Below are positions 8,410-16,586 of a DNA stretch of 64,000 nt, in pieces. Position numbers and translations under genes: made by a program. The stretch covers positions 1,674,001-1,738,000 of the forward strand of contig NZ_CP092915.1 in assembly GCF_022557175.1 (NCBI RefSeq). The letters run 5' to 3'. Source of the stretch: Mycolicibacterium sp. YH-1 (lineage in GTDB: Bacteria > Actinomycetota > Actinomycetes > Mycobacteriales > Mycobacteriaceae). Below the pieces are notes generated by a model. It was not told the origin of the DNA, made no database searches, and saw only the letters and a program-made list of their open reading frames with translations. Position 1 is the first letter of the stretch; every line of letters starts with the position of its first letter.

Positions 8410-9749
8410 CACACACCGCCCGGAACTTCATCGCCGCTGCACTGGCGGTGGTAGCGGCGGGCGGCGCGGTCGTGTTGTTGCGCGACACCGAACAGATCGA
8501 CCGCACACATGTCGTCGCCTATTTCGAGAACAGCAACGGCATCTACGCGGGTGACGACGTTCGCATCGTCGGAGTACCCGTGGGCAGGATCGAGTCCATC
8601 GAGCCGCAGCCCACGTCGGTCAAGGTCTCGCTCTGGTTCGACAGCAAGTACAAGGTTCCGGCCGACGCGAAGGCGGCGATCTTGTCGCCGACTTTGGTGA
8701 CCGCGAGGAGTATTCAGCTCACCCCGGCCTACACCGGAGGCCCCGTTATGGCCGACGACGCCGTCATTCCGCGGGAGCGCACCGCGGTTCCGGTGGAATG
8801 GGACGAGGTCCGACGGCAGTTGGAGAAGCTGTCCGAGTCGCTGCAGCCGACTGAACCCGGCGGCGTGAGCCCGCTGGGCTCGGCGATCAACACCGCCGCG
8901 GACAACTTGCGTGGTGAGGGCGCCAACATCCGGGACACCGTGATCAAGCTGTCGCAAGCCTTCTCGGCCCTCGGCGATCACAGCACCGACATCTTCTCCA
9001 CCGTCAAGAATTTGGCGATCCTGGTGTCCGCGCTGCAGGACAGCACCAACTTGATGCGCCAACTCAACCAGAACCTCGCGTCCGTGACCGGCTCACTCGC
9101 CAACGATCCCGACGAAGTGGCCAACGCTGTCCACGATCTCAACGACGTCGTCGGCGAGGTCCAGACGTTCGTGGCCGACAACCGCGAAGCGCTTGGCACC
9201 ACGTCCGACAAGTTGGCGGGCGTGACCCAGGCGCTGACCGACAGCTTGGGCGATATCAAGCAGGTCCTGCACGTAGCGCCCAATACCTTGCAGAACTACG
9301 TGAACATCTGGCAACCGGCCCAGGGTGCGGTGAGCAGCGTGCCGATGCTCAACAATTTCGCCAACCCCCTTGCCTTTCTGTGCGGCGCCATTCAGGCGGC
9401 GTCACGGCTCGGCGCCGAGCAGTCGGCGAAGCTGTGCGTGCAATACATGGCGCCGATTGTGAAGAACCGCCAGTACAACTTCCTGCCCGTTGCGCAGAAT
9501 GTCTTCGTCGGTGCGACCACGCGACCGAATGAGCTCACCTACAGCGAGGATTGGCTACGGCCGGACTACATCCCGCCGCAACCCGCTGCGCAGCAGCCAC
9601 TGCCGCCGGCGGACGGGCAGCCGTTGGCACCGGCCATGGGTCCACCGTTGGCGGCGGAGGCGCCCGTCACACCGGACCCGGCCGACGGCCTGCAGGGGCT
9701 GATGGTGCCACCTGAGCCCCCGCGCGAGCCGGGAAGGGCTGGGCCATGA
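8406..9749 (+). CDS. mceD: MCE family protein, MceD position
   Basis: 447 residues; the ATG overlaps the TGA of mceC. N-terminal membrane helix (about 8-24), MCE domain (about 32-115) with YAGDDVRIVGVPVGRI, and the conserved Asn-x-W-x-P segment (NYVNIWQPAQGA) plus FLCGAI that recur in MceD proteins. The tail after about residue 380 is rich in Pro and Ala. Part of the hetero-hexameric lipid conduit. Confidence 0.9.
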   Translation: MTHTARNFIAAALAVVAAGGAVVLLRDTEQIDRTHVVAYFENSNGIYAGDDVRIVGVPVGRIESIEPQPTSVKVSLWFDSKYKVPADAKAAILSPTLVTARSIQLTPAYTGGPVMADDAVIPRERTAVPVEWDEVRRQLEKLSESLQPTEPGGVSPLGSAINTAADNLRGEGANIRDTVIKLSQAFSALGDHSTDIFSTVKNLAILVSALQDSTNLMRQLNQNLASVTGSLANDPDEVANAVHDLNDVVGEVQTFVADNREALGTTSDKLAGVTQALTDSLGDIKQVLHVAPNTLQNYVNIWQPAQGAVSSVPMLNNFANPLAFLCGAIQAASRLGAEQSAKLCVQYMAPIVKNRQYNFLPVAQNVFVGATTRPNELTYSEDWLRPDYIPPQPAAQQPLPPADGQPLAPAMGPPLAAEAPVTPDPADGLQGLMVPPEPPREPGRAGP

Positions 9750-10900
9750 TCCGGGGCAGGTTCCTTCGCGGAGTGATCGTCGCGGTCGTGTCGACCGGGG
9801 TGCTGTCCGGCTGTGCCGACTGGCGAGGACTTAACTCCCTTCCGTTGCCGGGCGTCGAGGGCACGGGACCGGGAGCGTTCACCATTCAGGCGGAGATGCC
9901 CGACGTGGACAACATCGAGCCGAATTCCCGCGTCCGAGTGGGTGATGTGAATATCGGTCACGTCAGGCGGATCGAGCGTCAGGGTTGGCATGCGCTGGTG
10001 ACGATGGAACTCAACGGTGACGTCGAGCTGCCCGCGAATGCGACAGCCACGCTCGGTCAGACCAGCCTGTTGGGGTCACTGCACATCGAGCTGGCGCCGC
10101 CGACTGGCGTGGCGCCCGAGGGCAAGCTGAAGGACGGCTCGCGGATTCCGTTGTCATCATCGCGTGCGTATCCGAACACCGAGCAGACGTTGGCCGCCGT
10201 TGCAACCCTGCTCAACGGTGGCGGCATCGGCGAAATTCAGGACATCACGGAGGCTTTGAGCACCGCATTCACCGGCCGCGAGAACGATTTGCGCAGCCTG
10301 ATCTCCCAACTCGACGTAGCGATCGGTCACCTTGACGACCAAAAGCAGGACATCATCGCCGCCACCGAGAGCCTGAACAATCTGGTGGGTCAGTTTGCCG
10401 CGCAAAAGCCGGTGGTGGACAAGGCATTACGGACGATCCCGGATGCGCTGGCTGTGCTCAGAGACCAGCGCACCAACCTGGCCGAGGCGCTCGCGCAGCT
10501 CGGCAAGTTCAGCGCGCTGGCCGCCGACTCGGTCAACCAGACCAAGGAGGCACTGGTTCAAGAGCTGCAGGACCTCGGCGTGGTCCTGCAGGAGCTGGCC
10601 AATGCCGGTCCTGCGTTGACCCGCGCGCTGAGTTTTCTGCCCACCTTCCCGTTCCCCAAGGAGACGCTCACCAATTGGATGCGCGGCGACTACGCGAACC
10701 TGACATTGATCGTCGACCTGACGTTGAGCCGGATCGACCAGGGATTCTTCACCGGAACGCGGTGGGAGTGCGATCTCACCTGGCTGGAGCTGCAGTGGGG
10801 GCGGACCATCGGCCAATTCCCCAGCCCGTGCAACGCGGGTGGGCCGGGCACCGCGGGCAACCCGTTGGTCGCTCCATACCGCTTGGATCAGGGGCCTTGA
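9746..10900 (+). CDS. mceE: MCE family lipoprotein, MceE position (LprK-like)
   Basis: 384 residues; the ATG overlaps the mceD stop. A lipoprotein signal peptide ends in the lipobox VLSGC, so Cys22 should be lipid-anchored on the outer face of the plasma membrane, the hallmark of the E subunit. The MCE domain follows with VRVGDVNIGHV and QTSLLGSLHIEL, and the C-terminal CDLTWLELQWGR element is conserved in MceE. One base separates its stop from the next ATG. Confidence 0.92.
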   Translation: MIRGRFLRGVIVAVVSTGVLSGCADWRGLNSLPLPGVEGTGPGAFTIQAEMPDVDNIEPNSRVRVGDVNIGHVRRIERQGWHALVTMELNGDVELPANATATLGQTSLLGSLHIELAPPTGVAPEGKLKDGSRIPLSSSRAYPNTEQTLAAVATLLNGGGIGEIQDITEALSTAFTGRENDLRSLISQLDVAIGHLDDQKQDIIAATESLNNLVGQFAAQKPVVDKALRTIPDALAVLRDQRTNLAEALAQLGKFSALAADSVNQTKEALVQELQDLGVVLQELANAGPALTRALSFLPTFPFPKETLTNWMRGDYANLTLIVDLTLSRIDQGFFTGTRWECDLTWLELQWGRTIGQFPSPCNAGGPGTAGNPLVAPYRLDQGP

Positions 10901-10901
10901 C

Positions 10902-12404
10902 ATGCGAATGACCCGGCAGATCCTCATCCAGATGGCGATCTTCGCCGTCATCGCGACCACGGCGCTGGCGATCATGGTCTTGGTGTACATGCGGTTGCCT
11001 GCCCTCCTCGGCGTCGGCCAGTACCGCGTCACCTTGCAGTTGCCCGAGACCGGCGGGTTGTACCCGCGCGGCAATGTCGCCTACCGCGGCGTGGAGGTCG
11101 GCGAGGTGAAGAGCGTGAAGCTGACCAATACCGGTGTCGAGGCGGAGCTGTCTCTGAACGCCGACGTCGAGATTCCCGCCGACCTCGACGCCGAGGTGCA
11201 CAGCGTGTCCTCCGTTGGCGAGCAGTTCGTCCAGCTGCTGCCCCGCAGCGGCGAGGGTCCGGTGTTGAAGGACGGTGATGTGATCCCGGTGGATCGCGCC
11301 ACGGTGCCGACCGATATCAACACTGTCCTAGACGCCACGAACCGTGGCCTGGAGGCGATCCCGCGCGACAACCTGCAGACCGTCGTAGACGAGGCGTACG
11401 TCGCGGTCGGCGGGCTCGGGCCGGAGTTGCGACGGCTCGTCACCGGAAGCACCACCCTGGCCATCGACGCCCGCAAGAACCTCGACTCCCTGATCACGCT
11501 GATCGACCAGTCCAAGCCGGTGCTGGACACCCAGACCGACACGGCGGGTTCGATCCAGGCGTGGGCGGCGAATCTGGCGAGTATCAGCGGTCAGCTGCAG
11601 AGCCAGGATCCGGCCGTGGCGGGGATTCTGGCCAAGGGCTCTGGGGCCGCCAACGAGGTGCGGGCCTTGTTCGAGCGGCTGCGTCCCACGCTGCCGATCG
11701 TGCTCGCCAACCTTGTTAGCGTCGGGGAGGTGGCCGTCACCTACCAGCCGAGTCTCGAACAGTTGCTGGTATTACTGCCTCAGGGGACTGCGGTCACGCA
11801 GGCCGTCGGCGTGCACAAGCGGAACACGAAGCAGGACTACGAGGGTGACGCCCTGCTGTTCAACCTCAATCTGGCGATTCCTCTTCTGCCGGCCCCGATA
11901 CCGCTGCCGCCGCAGCAGTTGCCGCCGCCGTGCACGACTGGATTCCTGCCCGCCCAGCAACAGCGGGTGCCCACCTTCGAGGACTATCCCGACCGGCCGC
12001 CGGGTGATGTCTACTGTCGAGTGCCACAGGATGCGCCGTTCAACGTGCGCGGCGCCCGCAACCTTCCCTGCATCACCGTGCCAGGCAAACGTGCCCCGAC
12101 GTGGCAGCAGTGCGAGAGCAGCGAGCAATACGTGCCGCTCAACGACGGCTACAACTGGAAGGGTGATCCCAACGCGACACTGTCGGGACAGGACATCCCT
12201 CATGTGCCCCCGGCGGTGTCACCTGCGGAAGAAGCGTCACCACGGGGTCCGGTGCCGCCGCCGATAGCGGCCGCCGAATACGACCCAGCGACCGGCACGT
12301 ACGTTGGACCGGACGGGCGCGTGTACACGCAGTCCAATCTGGCCCGCAACGCCACAGAGGAGCAAACATGGCAGACGATGCTGCTGCCCCCGCCGGGGAG
12401 CTGA
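10902..12404 (+). CDS. mceF: MCE family protein, MceF position
   Basis: 500 residues from ATG 10902. Membrane helix at about 8-28, MCE domain (about 38-120) with YPRGNVAYRGVEVGEVKSV and SVGEQFVQL, long helical region, then a C-terminal domain with several Cys and the PPCTTGFLPAQQQRVP segment typical of MceF proteins. Last of the six Mce subunits. Its last 37 bases overlap the start of the first Mce-associated gene in another frame. Confidence 0.9.
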   Translation: MRMTRQILIQMAIFAVIATTALAIMVLVYMRLPALLGVGQYRVTLQLPETGGLYPRGNVAYRGVEVGEVKSVKLTNTGVEAELSLNADVEIPADLDAEVHSVSSVGEQFVQLLPRSGEGPVLKDGDVIPVDRATVPTDINTVLDATNRGLEAIPRDNLQTVVDEAYVAVGGLGPELRRLVTGSTTLAIDARKNLDSLITLIDQSKPVLDTQTDTAGSIQAWAANLASISGQLQSQDPAVAGILAKGSGAANEVRALFERLRPTLPIVLANLVSVGEVAVTYQPSLEQLLVLLPQGTAVTQAVGVHKRNTKQDYEGDALLFNLNLAIPLLPAPIPLPPQQLPPPCTTGFLPAQQQRVPTFEDYPDRPPGDVYCRVPQDAPFNVRGARNLPCITVPGKRAPTWQQCESSEQYVPLNDGYNWKGDPNATLSGQDIPHVPPAVSPAEEASPRGPVPPPIAAAEYDPATGTYVGPDGRVYTQSNLARNATEEQTWQTMLLPPPGS

Positions 12405-13036
12405 GCAAGCCTGCAACCGAGACAGCCGAACCGGCTGAGAAACTCGACGACGACGACGTGGTGGAGCGGCCCGGAGCCGAGATCCCCGTCGTGCCCGACG
12501 GCACCGGCGACGGGGCGGAGACCGACCTCGATGAAGGCGCGCCCCGCCAGCCGATGTCCCACGTCCGGCTCGCCATGATCGCCGGGTTGGTCGCCGTGAT
12601 CGCGCTGGCCGGGCTGAGCGGCTGGCTCGGCTTCCGCGCGTACGAGTCGCGCCAGGTCGCCGATCAGCGGCAGGTGTTCCTCCAGGTTGGGCGCCAGGGT
12701 GCGCTGAACCTCACCACCATTGACTTCCAGAGCGTCGACGCCGACGTCGCGCGGATCCTCGATTCGGCGACCGGCACGTTCTACGACGACTTCCAGCAGC
12801 GCTCGCAGCCGTTCGCCGAAGTGGTCCGGCAGGTGAAGTCCAAGTCGGTCGGCAAGGTCACCGAGGCCGGGTTGGAGTCCGAGACACCGGAGGGTGCACA
12901 GGTACTCGTTGCGGTGACCGTCAACACCACGGTGGAGGGCCAGCCCGAGCAGGCGCCGCGAGCGTGGCGGATGCGGATCACGGTGGAGAAGACCGCCGAG
13001 GACGTGAAGGTGTCCAACGTGGAGTTCGTGCCGTGA
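12368..13036 (+). CDS. Mce-associated membrane protein 1
   Basis: 222 residues. About 60 acidic, Pro/Glu-rich cytoplasmic residues precede one membrane helix (about 66-86), followed by a periplasmic NTF2/VirB8-like domain (about 90-222). This architecture and the position directly after mceF define the Mas family, which stabilises Mce complexes. The ATG lies inside mceF (37-bp overlap), indicating coupling. Confidence 0.85.
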   Translation: MADDAAAPAGELSKPATETAEPAEKLDDDDVVERPGAEIPVVPDGTGDGAETDLDEGAPRQPMSHVRLAMIAGLVAVIALAGLSGWLGFRAYESRQVADQRQVFLQVGRQGALNLTTIDFQSVDADVARILDSATGTFYDDFQQRSQPFAEVVRQVKSKSVGKVTEAGLESETPEGAQVLVAVTVNTTVEGQPEQAPRAWRMRITVEKTAEDVKVSNVEFVP

Positions 13037-13683
13037 CCGACAACGATCAGGAGAAGACGACGGTGGCCTCCGAGCCGAAGAGCGGCGCGGTCGAACTCGA
13101 CGAGACGACCGCCGCCGAGACGACGACCGTCGAGACAACGACCGCCGAGACGACGACCGCTGATGCCGACGACATGTCGCCGCAGGAACCTGCCCGGCGC
13201 ATCAACTGGACCCGCGTCCTCGCCTACGGCATCCTGCCGGGCCTGGCGCTGATCCTGGCGCTGGGCGCGGGCTACCTGAAGTTCGTCGACAACTCGGTGC
13301 GCAACGGCGATATCGCTCGCGTCGAGTCGATGCAGGTGGCCAAGGACAGCACCACCGCACTGCTGTCGTACACGCCCGACAAGGTCGAGCAGCAGCTTGG
13401 CGATGCACAGAACCTTCTGACCGGTGAGTTCAAGAACTCCTACAGCGAACTCATCAACGACGTCGTCATCCCCGGGGCCAAAGAGCAGCAGATCTCGGCC
13501 GTAGCGACGGTGCCTGCGGCGGCGTCGGTCTCGGCGGAGTCGAACCGTGCTGTGGTTCTGATGTTCGTCAACCAGACCGTGGTCATCGGGTCCTCGGCGC
13601 CAACCGATACGGCATCGAGCGTGCGGGTCACGCTGGACAAGGTCGGCGACAAGTGGCTGATCTCCGCGTTCGACCCGGTGTAG
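13033..13683 (+). CDS. Mce-associated membrane protein 2
   Basis: 216 residues from GTG 13033, overlapping the previous stop (GTGA). Same plan as its neighbour: acidic cytoplasmic N-terminus, one membrane helix (about 63-82) and a periplasmic VirB8-like domain. The N-terminal tail contains a short tandem repeat (ETTTV/ETTTA, bases 13126-13160), a low-complexity spacer that probably varies between strains. Last clear member of the mce operon. Confidence 0.85.
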   Translation: MTDNDQEKTTVASEPKSGAVELDETTAAETTTVETTTAETTTADADDMSPQEPARRINWTRVLAYGILPGLALILALGAGYLKFVDNSVRNGDIARVESMQVAKDSTTALLSYTPDKVEQQLGDAQNLLTGEFKNSYSELINDVVIPGAKEQQISAVATVPAAASVSAESNRAVVLMFVNQTVVIGSSAPTDTASSVRVTLDKVGDKWLISAFDPV

Positions 13684-13687
13684 TCGC

Positions 13688-14590
13688 GTGACCGGGGTTC
13701 GCACGGTCGACGTCGCGACACCAGACGTCGATCTCAAGGTTCTCGTCTGGGGGCCCGAAGACGGCCCGATGGCCTTGTGCCTGCACGGTTTTCCCGATAC
13801 CGCAGACGGCTGGCGCAAGGTCGCGCCCGCGCTCGTCGATGCGGGCTACCGGGTGGTCGCTCCCTACCTGCGGGGGTACGCGCCGTCATCGACCTCCGTC
13901 GACGGCAGCTACCACGTCGGCGCACTCATGGCCGATGCCCTCGCAGTGCGTGAGGCGGTTGGTGCAACAGCGCGAGACATCGTCATCGGTCATGACTGGG
14001 GTGCGATCGCGGCCACCGGACTCGCAGCGATGCCCGACAGCCCCTTCGTCAAGGCCGTCATCATGTCGGTGCCCCCCTCGTCGTCGTTTCGGGGACCGGG
14101 CAAGGTGCCGCCCGACGTGGGGCGGCTGATCGCGCAGATCCCGCGTCAGCTGCTGCGCAGTTGGTACATCGCCTACAACCAACTGCCTTGGCTGCCTGAC
14201 CGTTCCGCGTCGTGGTTGATTCCGCGACTGTGGCGCCAGTGGTCGCCCGGCTACGACGCGACCGAGGATGTCGCCCTGGTGACTGCGGCTATTGGGGCGC
14301 CGGCCAATTGGCGCGCCGCTCTTGCCTACTACCGCCAGACCGTCCGCAACAGCAAGCCGCCGCAGCGTTACGCCGAACTGCACCGGCACTGGCTGTCGGC
14401 GCCGAGGCTGCCGACGCTGTATCTGCACGGCACCGACGATGGTTGTGCCTCATCGGATTACACGCACTGGGTGCAGCAGGGGCTGCCCGAGGGCAGCCGC
14501 ACTGCCCTTGTCGAGGACGCCGGGCACTTCCTGCAACTCGAACAGCCCGACGTCGTCGCCCGCCACATCCTCGACTTCGTCGCAACCTGA
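13688..14590 (+). CDS. alpha/beta hydrolase, epoxide-hydrolase-like
   Basis: 300 residues from GTG 13688, four bases after the mce operon. HGFPDT at 33-38 is the oxyanion motif, GHDWG puts an Asp (about 103) at the nucleophile position as in epoxide hydrolases and haloalkane dehalogenases, and the catalytic His lies in DAGHFLQLEQP (about 280). Tight spacing suggests co-transcription with the Mce genes, so it may act on an imported lipid, but that is inference. Dehalogenase activity is an alternative. Confidence 0.8.
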   Translation: MTGVRTVDVATPDVDLKVLVWGPEDGPMALCLHGFPDTADGWRKVAPALVDAGYRVVAPYLRGYAPSSTSVDGSYHVGALMADALAVREAVGATARDIVIGHDWGAIAATGLAAMPDSPFVKAVIMSVPPSSSFRGPGKVPPDVGRLIAQIPRQLLRSWYIAYNQLPWLPDRSASWLIPRLWRQWSPGYDATEDVALVTAAIGAPANWRAALAYYRQTVRNSKPPQRYAELHRHWLSAPRLPTLYLHGTDDGCASSDYTHWVQQGLPEGSRTALVEDAGHFLQLEQPDVVARHILDFVAT

Positions 14591-14598
14591 CGTCACGC

Positions 14599-15879
14599 AT
14601 GCCACGACTGACGCCGGTCGATGCGCAGACGTTCTGGATGTCGGCCAAGATCCCCAACGACACCGTGCTGCTGTACGGGTTCGCCGGCGTGCCGGACGAT
14701 CTGGATCGCGCACTGGAGCAGGTGCGTGAGCGGGCGCGCGGCTGCTCCGAACTCAGCGTGCGCATCGACGACCCGGGCGGGCTGGCCTATCCGAGCTGGG
14801 TCGAGTGCGGTGTCGACCCGGCACAGGTCGAGGTCTGTGATCTCGAGGACTCGACGTGGGCCGGATGCCTGAGCGCGGTGAGCCTGCTCGTCGATGACCA
14901 GCTCGACGCGCGCCGGGCCGCCTGGCGATTGGTCGTGTTCGTCGGGGTGGAGGGGGTACCCGGTGTCCCCACTGCCAGCGGGCCGGGCACCGTGGCCGTG
15001 CTGCAGATATCGCACGCGCTCGGTGGCGGGGGCCGCACATCGCACTCCGCGGCCATCATGTTCGGCCGGAACGCAACGATGCCCGAGGTGACGCCGTTCT
15101 CAACGAGCATGGCCGCCATGCCGCTGCTGGGTTTCCGTGCCGCCCGTGCGCACCGACAGCTCGTCGCCGACACCGAGGCGGGACTGGTCCCGCCGCCCGC
15201 GCGCGCCTGCCCCGTGCTGCGGACCAACGCGCGCCCCGCCGGGGCACGTGGCATGGCGACGGCGGTCGTCAGACGGGCCGATCTGAGCGGCCCGACCGTC
15301 ACGGTGTCCGCACTGGTCGCGATCTCGACGGCACTGTCGGCGCAGCTGCGCGACCTCGGCGAGGACCCGTCGACGCTGGGCGCCGAGTTGATGATGGCCA
15401 AGGCGCTGCCTCGGCGGGCGTACAACCACTTCGGCACGGCCGGTGTCGGCCTCTACCCGGACCTGACCACCGGGGAGCGGGGGACGCGGATCGCCGCCGA
15501 CATCGCCGCACGGCGCCAACGCGGCGCCCATCCCGCGATGCGAGCCGCCGATATCGCGTTCGCCGCGACGCCCGCACTCCTGTTGCGCTGGGGGACAGGA
15601 CAGTTCAACCCCGACGTGCAACTGGCCGAGGTGACCGGCAACACCGTCGTCTCCAGCGTGAACGGGGGAGCGGCTGACTTCGGATTCGGTGGTGTGCCGG
15701 TCGCTCTCATCGCCGCATTCCCGGGGTTGTCGCCGATGATGGGCCTGACGCACTGCGTATCGGGAATCGGCGACACGATATCGGTCGCCGTGTGCGCCGC
15801 CGAGTCCGCGCTTGGCGACTTCCCGGCGGGCCTGGACTCCTACGTCGCACGTCTTGAGCAGGCGCTCGGCGGGACGTAG
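14599..15879 (+). CDS. WS/DGAT-like acyltransferase homologue, catalytic motif degenerate
   Basis: 426 residues from ATG 14599, eight bases after the hydrolase. The overall plan resembles wax-ester synthase/diacylglycerol acyltransferases: an N-terminal condensation-like half, and a C-terminal half with a VTGNTVVSSVNGG segment and a SPMMGLTHCVSGIGD stretch where the family has its substrate-tunnel signature. The active-site HHxxxDG motif is not present; the corresponding place reads ISHALGGGGRT, keeping one His but losing the Asp. It may be inactive, or a distinct acyltransferase subgroup. Longer upstream frame (14212) overlaps the hydrolase and is ignored. Confidence 0.5.
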   Translation: MPRLTPVDAQTFWMSAKIPNDTVLLYGFAGVPDDLDRALEQVRERARGCSELSVRIDDPGGLAYPSWVECGVDPAQVEVCDLEDSTWAGCLSAVSLLVDDQLDARRAAWRLVVFVGVEGVPGVPTASGPGTVAVLQISHALGGGGRTSHSAAIMFGRNATMPEVTPFSTSMAAMPLLGFRAARAHRQLVADTEAGLVPPPARACPVLRTNARPAGARGMATAVVRRADLSGPTVTVSALVAISTALSAQLRDLGEDPSTLGAELMMAKALPRRAYNHFGTAGVGLYPDLTTGERGTRIAADIAARRQRGAHPAMRAADIAFAATPALLLRWGTGQFNPDVQLAEVTGNTVVSSVNGGAADFGFGGVPVALIAAFPGLSPMMGLTHCVSGIGDTISVAVCAAESALGDFPAGLDSYVARLEQALGGT

Positions 15880-15882
15880 CGC

Positions 15883-15900
15883 TGCGCGCCGGTGCGCGCA
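15883..15900 (+). terminator. hairpin after the WS/DGAT-like gene
   Basis: TGCGCGC-CGGT-GCGCGCA, a perfect 7-bp GC stem with a 4-base loop starting four bases after the stop. No T run follows, as is common in mycobacteria. Probably marks the end of the long mce transcript. Confidence 0.55.
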
Positions 15901-15937
15901 AAGGGGATGGGGCTGGGCATCGGCTTAACAGATGGCT

Positions 15938-15950
15938 TAGATTCTGTAGC
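15938..15950 (+). promoter_or_regulatory. leaderless -10 promoter of the DoxX gene
   Basis: TAGATT (15938-15943) fits the mycobacterial -10 consensus TANNNT and lies seven bases before the GTG start, so the transcript would begin at or next to the start codon. No Shine-Dalgarno sequence precedes the GTG. Confidence 0.45.
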
Positions 15951-16484
15951 GTGACTGCCTACGACTCTGCTGCTGATTTCGCGCTCCTCGCGCTACGCGT
16001 GGTACTCGGCCTGACCATGGCCGCACACGGATACAACAAGTTCTTCGGCGGTGGCCGGATCCCCGGCACCGCCGGCTGGTTCGACAGCATCGGCATGAAG
16101 CCGGGCCTGTTCCACGCGCGGATCGCCGCCACCACCGAGATCACCGCAGGACTCGGCCTGGCCCTCGGGCTGCTGACACCGGTGCCCGCCGCCGGCTTCG
16201 TCGCACTGATGCTGGTCGCTGCGTGGACGGTGCACCGCAAGAACGGTTTCTTCATCGTCAAGGAGGGCTGGGAGTACAACCTGGTCCTCGCGGTCGCTGC
16301 CGTGGCCATCGCCGGAACCGGTGCGGGCAAGTACAGCCTGGATCACCTGCTGTTCTCCGGTGCCGACTTCTACCATTTCCTGCACGGCTGGTGCGGCCTG
16401 CTCATCGCCGTTGTGCTCGGCCTGCTGGGTGGCATCGGCCAGCTCGTCATCTTCTTCCGCCCGCCGGTGGCCAAGGACGCCTAG
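15951..16484 (+). CDS. DoxX family membrane protein
   Basis: 177 residues from GTG 15951. Four hydrophobic segments and the conserved LRVVLGLTMAAHGYNKFF start place it in the DoxX/DoxD group of small inner-membrane proteins linked in mycobacteria to redox and thiol stress (the MRC complex with SodA and SseA). Partner genes are absent here, so the specific role is unknown. A long palindrome follows the stop. Confidence 0.85.
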   Translation: MTAYDSAADFALLALRVVLGLTMAAHGYNKFFGGGRIPGTAGWFDSIGMKPGLFHARIAATTEITAGLGLALGLLTPVPAAGFVALMLVAAWTVHRKNGFFIVKEGWEYNLVLAVAAVAIAGTGAGKYSLDHLLFSGADFYHFLHGWCGLLIAVVLGLLGGIGQLVIFFRPPVAKDA

Positions 16485-16490
16485 GTCTCT

Positions 16491-16552
16491 CGCCGAAACT
16501 GCGGGGAGATCGCCGAAATCCGTGAATTCGCGATCTGACCGCAGTTTCGGCG
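16491..16552 (+). terminator. 62-bp palindrome, probable stem-loop terminator
   Basis: Arms 16491-16513 and 16530-16552 are complementary at 21 of 23 positions; the loop contains its own short inverted repeat (CGAAAT/AATTCG). It starts seven bases after the DoxX stop. The centre is shared with the palindrome at 2791. Read as RNA it would form one of the strongest hairpins in the window. Confidence 0.65.
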
Positions 16553-16561
16553 CTGCTGGGT

Positions 16562-16575
16562 TAGAACACGTTCTA
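16562..16575. promoter_or_regulatory. KstR-type operator (TAGAAC-AC-GTTCTA)
   Basis: Perfect 6-bp inverted repeat with a 2-base centre, exactly matching the TnnAACnnGTTnnA box bound by the TetR-family cholesterol-catabolism repressor KstR. It overlaps the proposed -10 hexamer TAGTCT (16574-16579), which lies seven bases before the ATG at 16587, so bound repressor would block a leaderless promoter. The site is seen directly; binding is inferred. Confidence 0.7.
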
Positions 16576-16586
16576 GTCTTGCGCCC

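Noticed and set aside
6964..8412. 482-codon leftward frame opposite mceC
   Set aside because: Composition is Arg/Gln/Leu-rich shadow sequence with no motif; the rightward mceC frame is complete and in operon context.
13109..13160. Possible CRISPR-like or satellite repeat
   Set aside because: Short GAGACGACGACC-type codon repeats within the Thr/Glu tail of a coding sequence.
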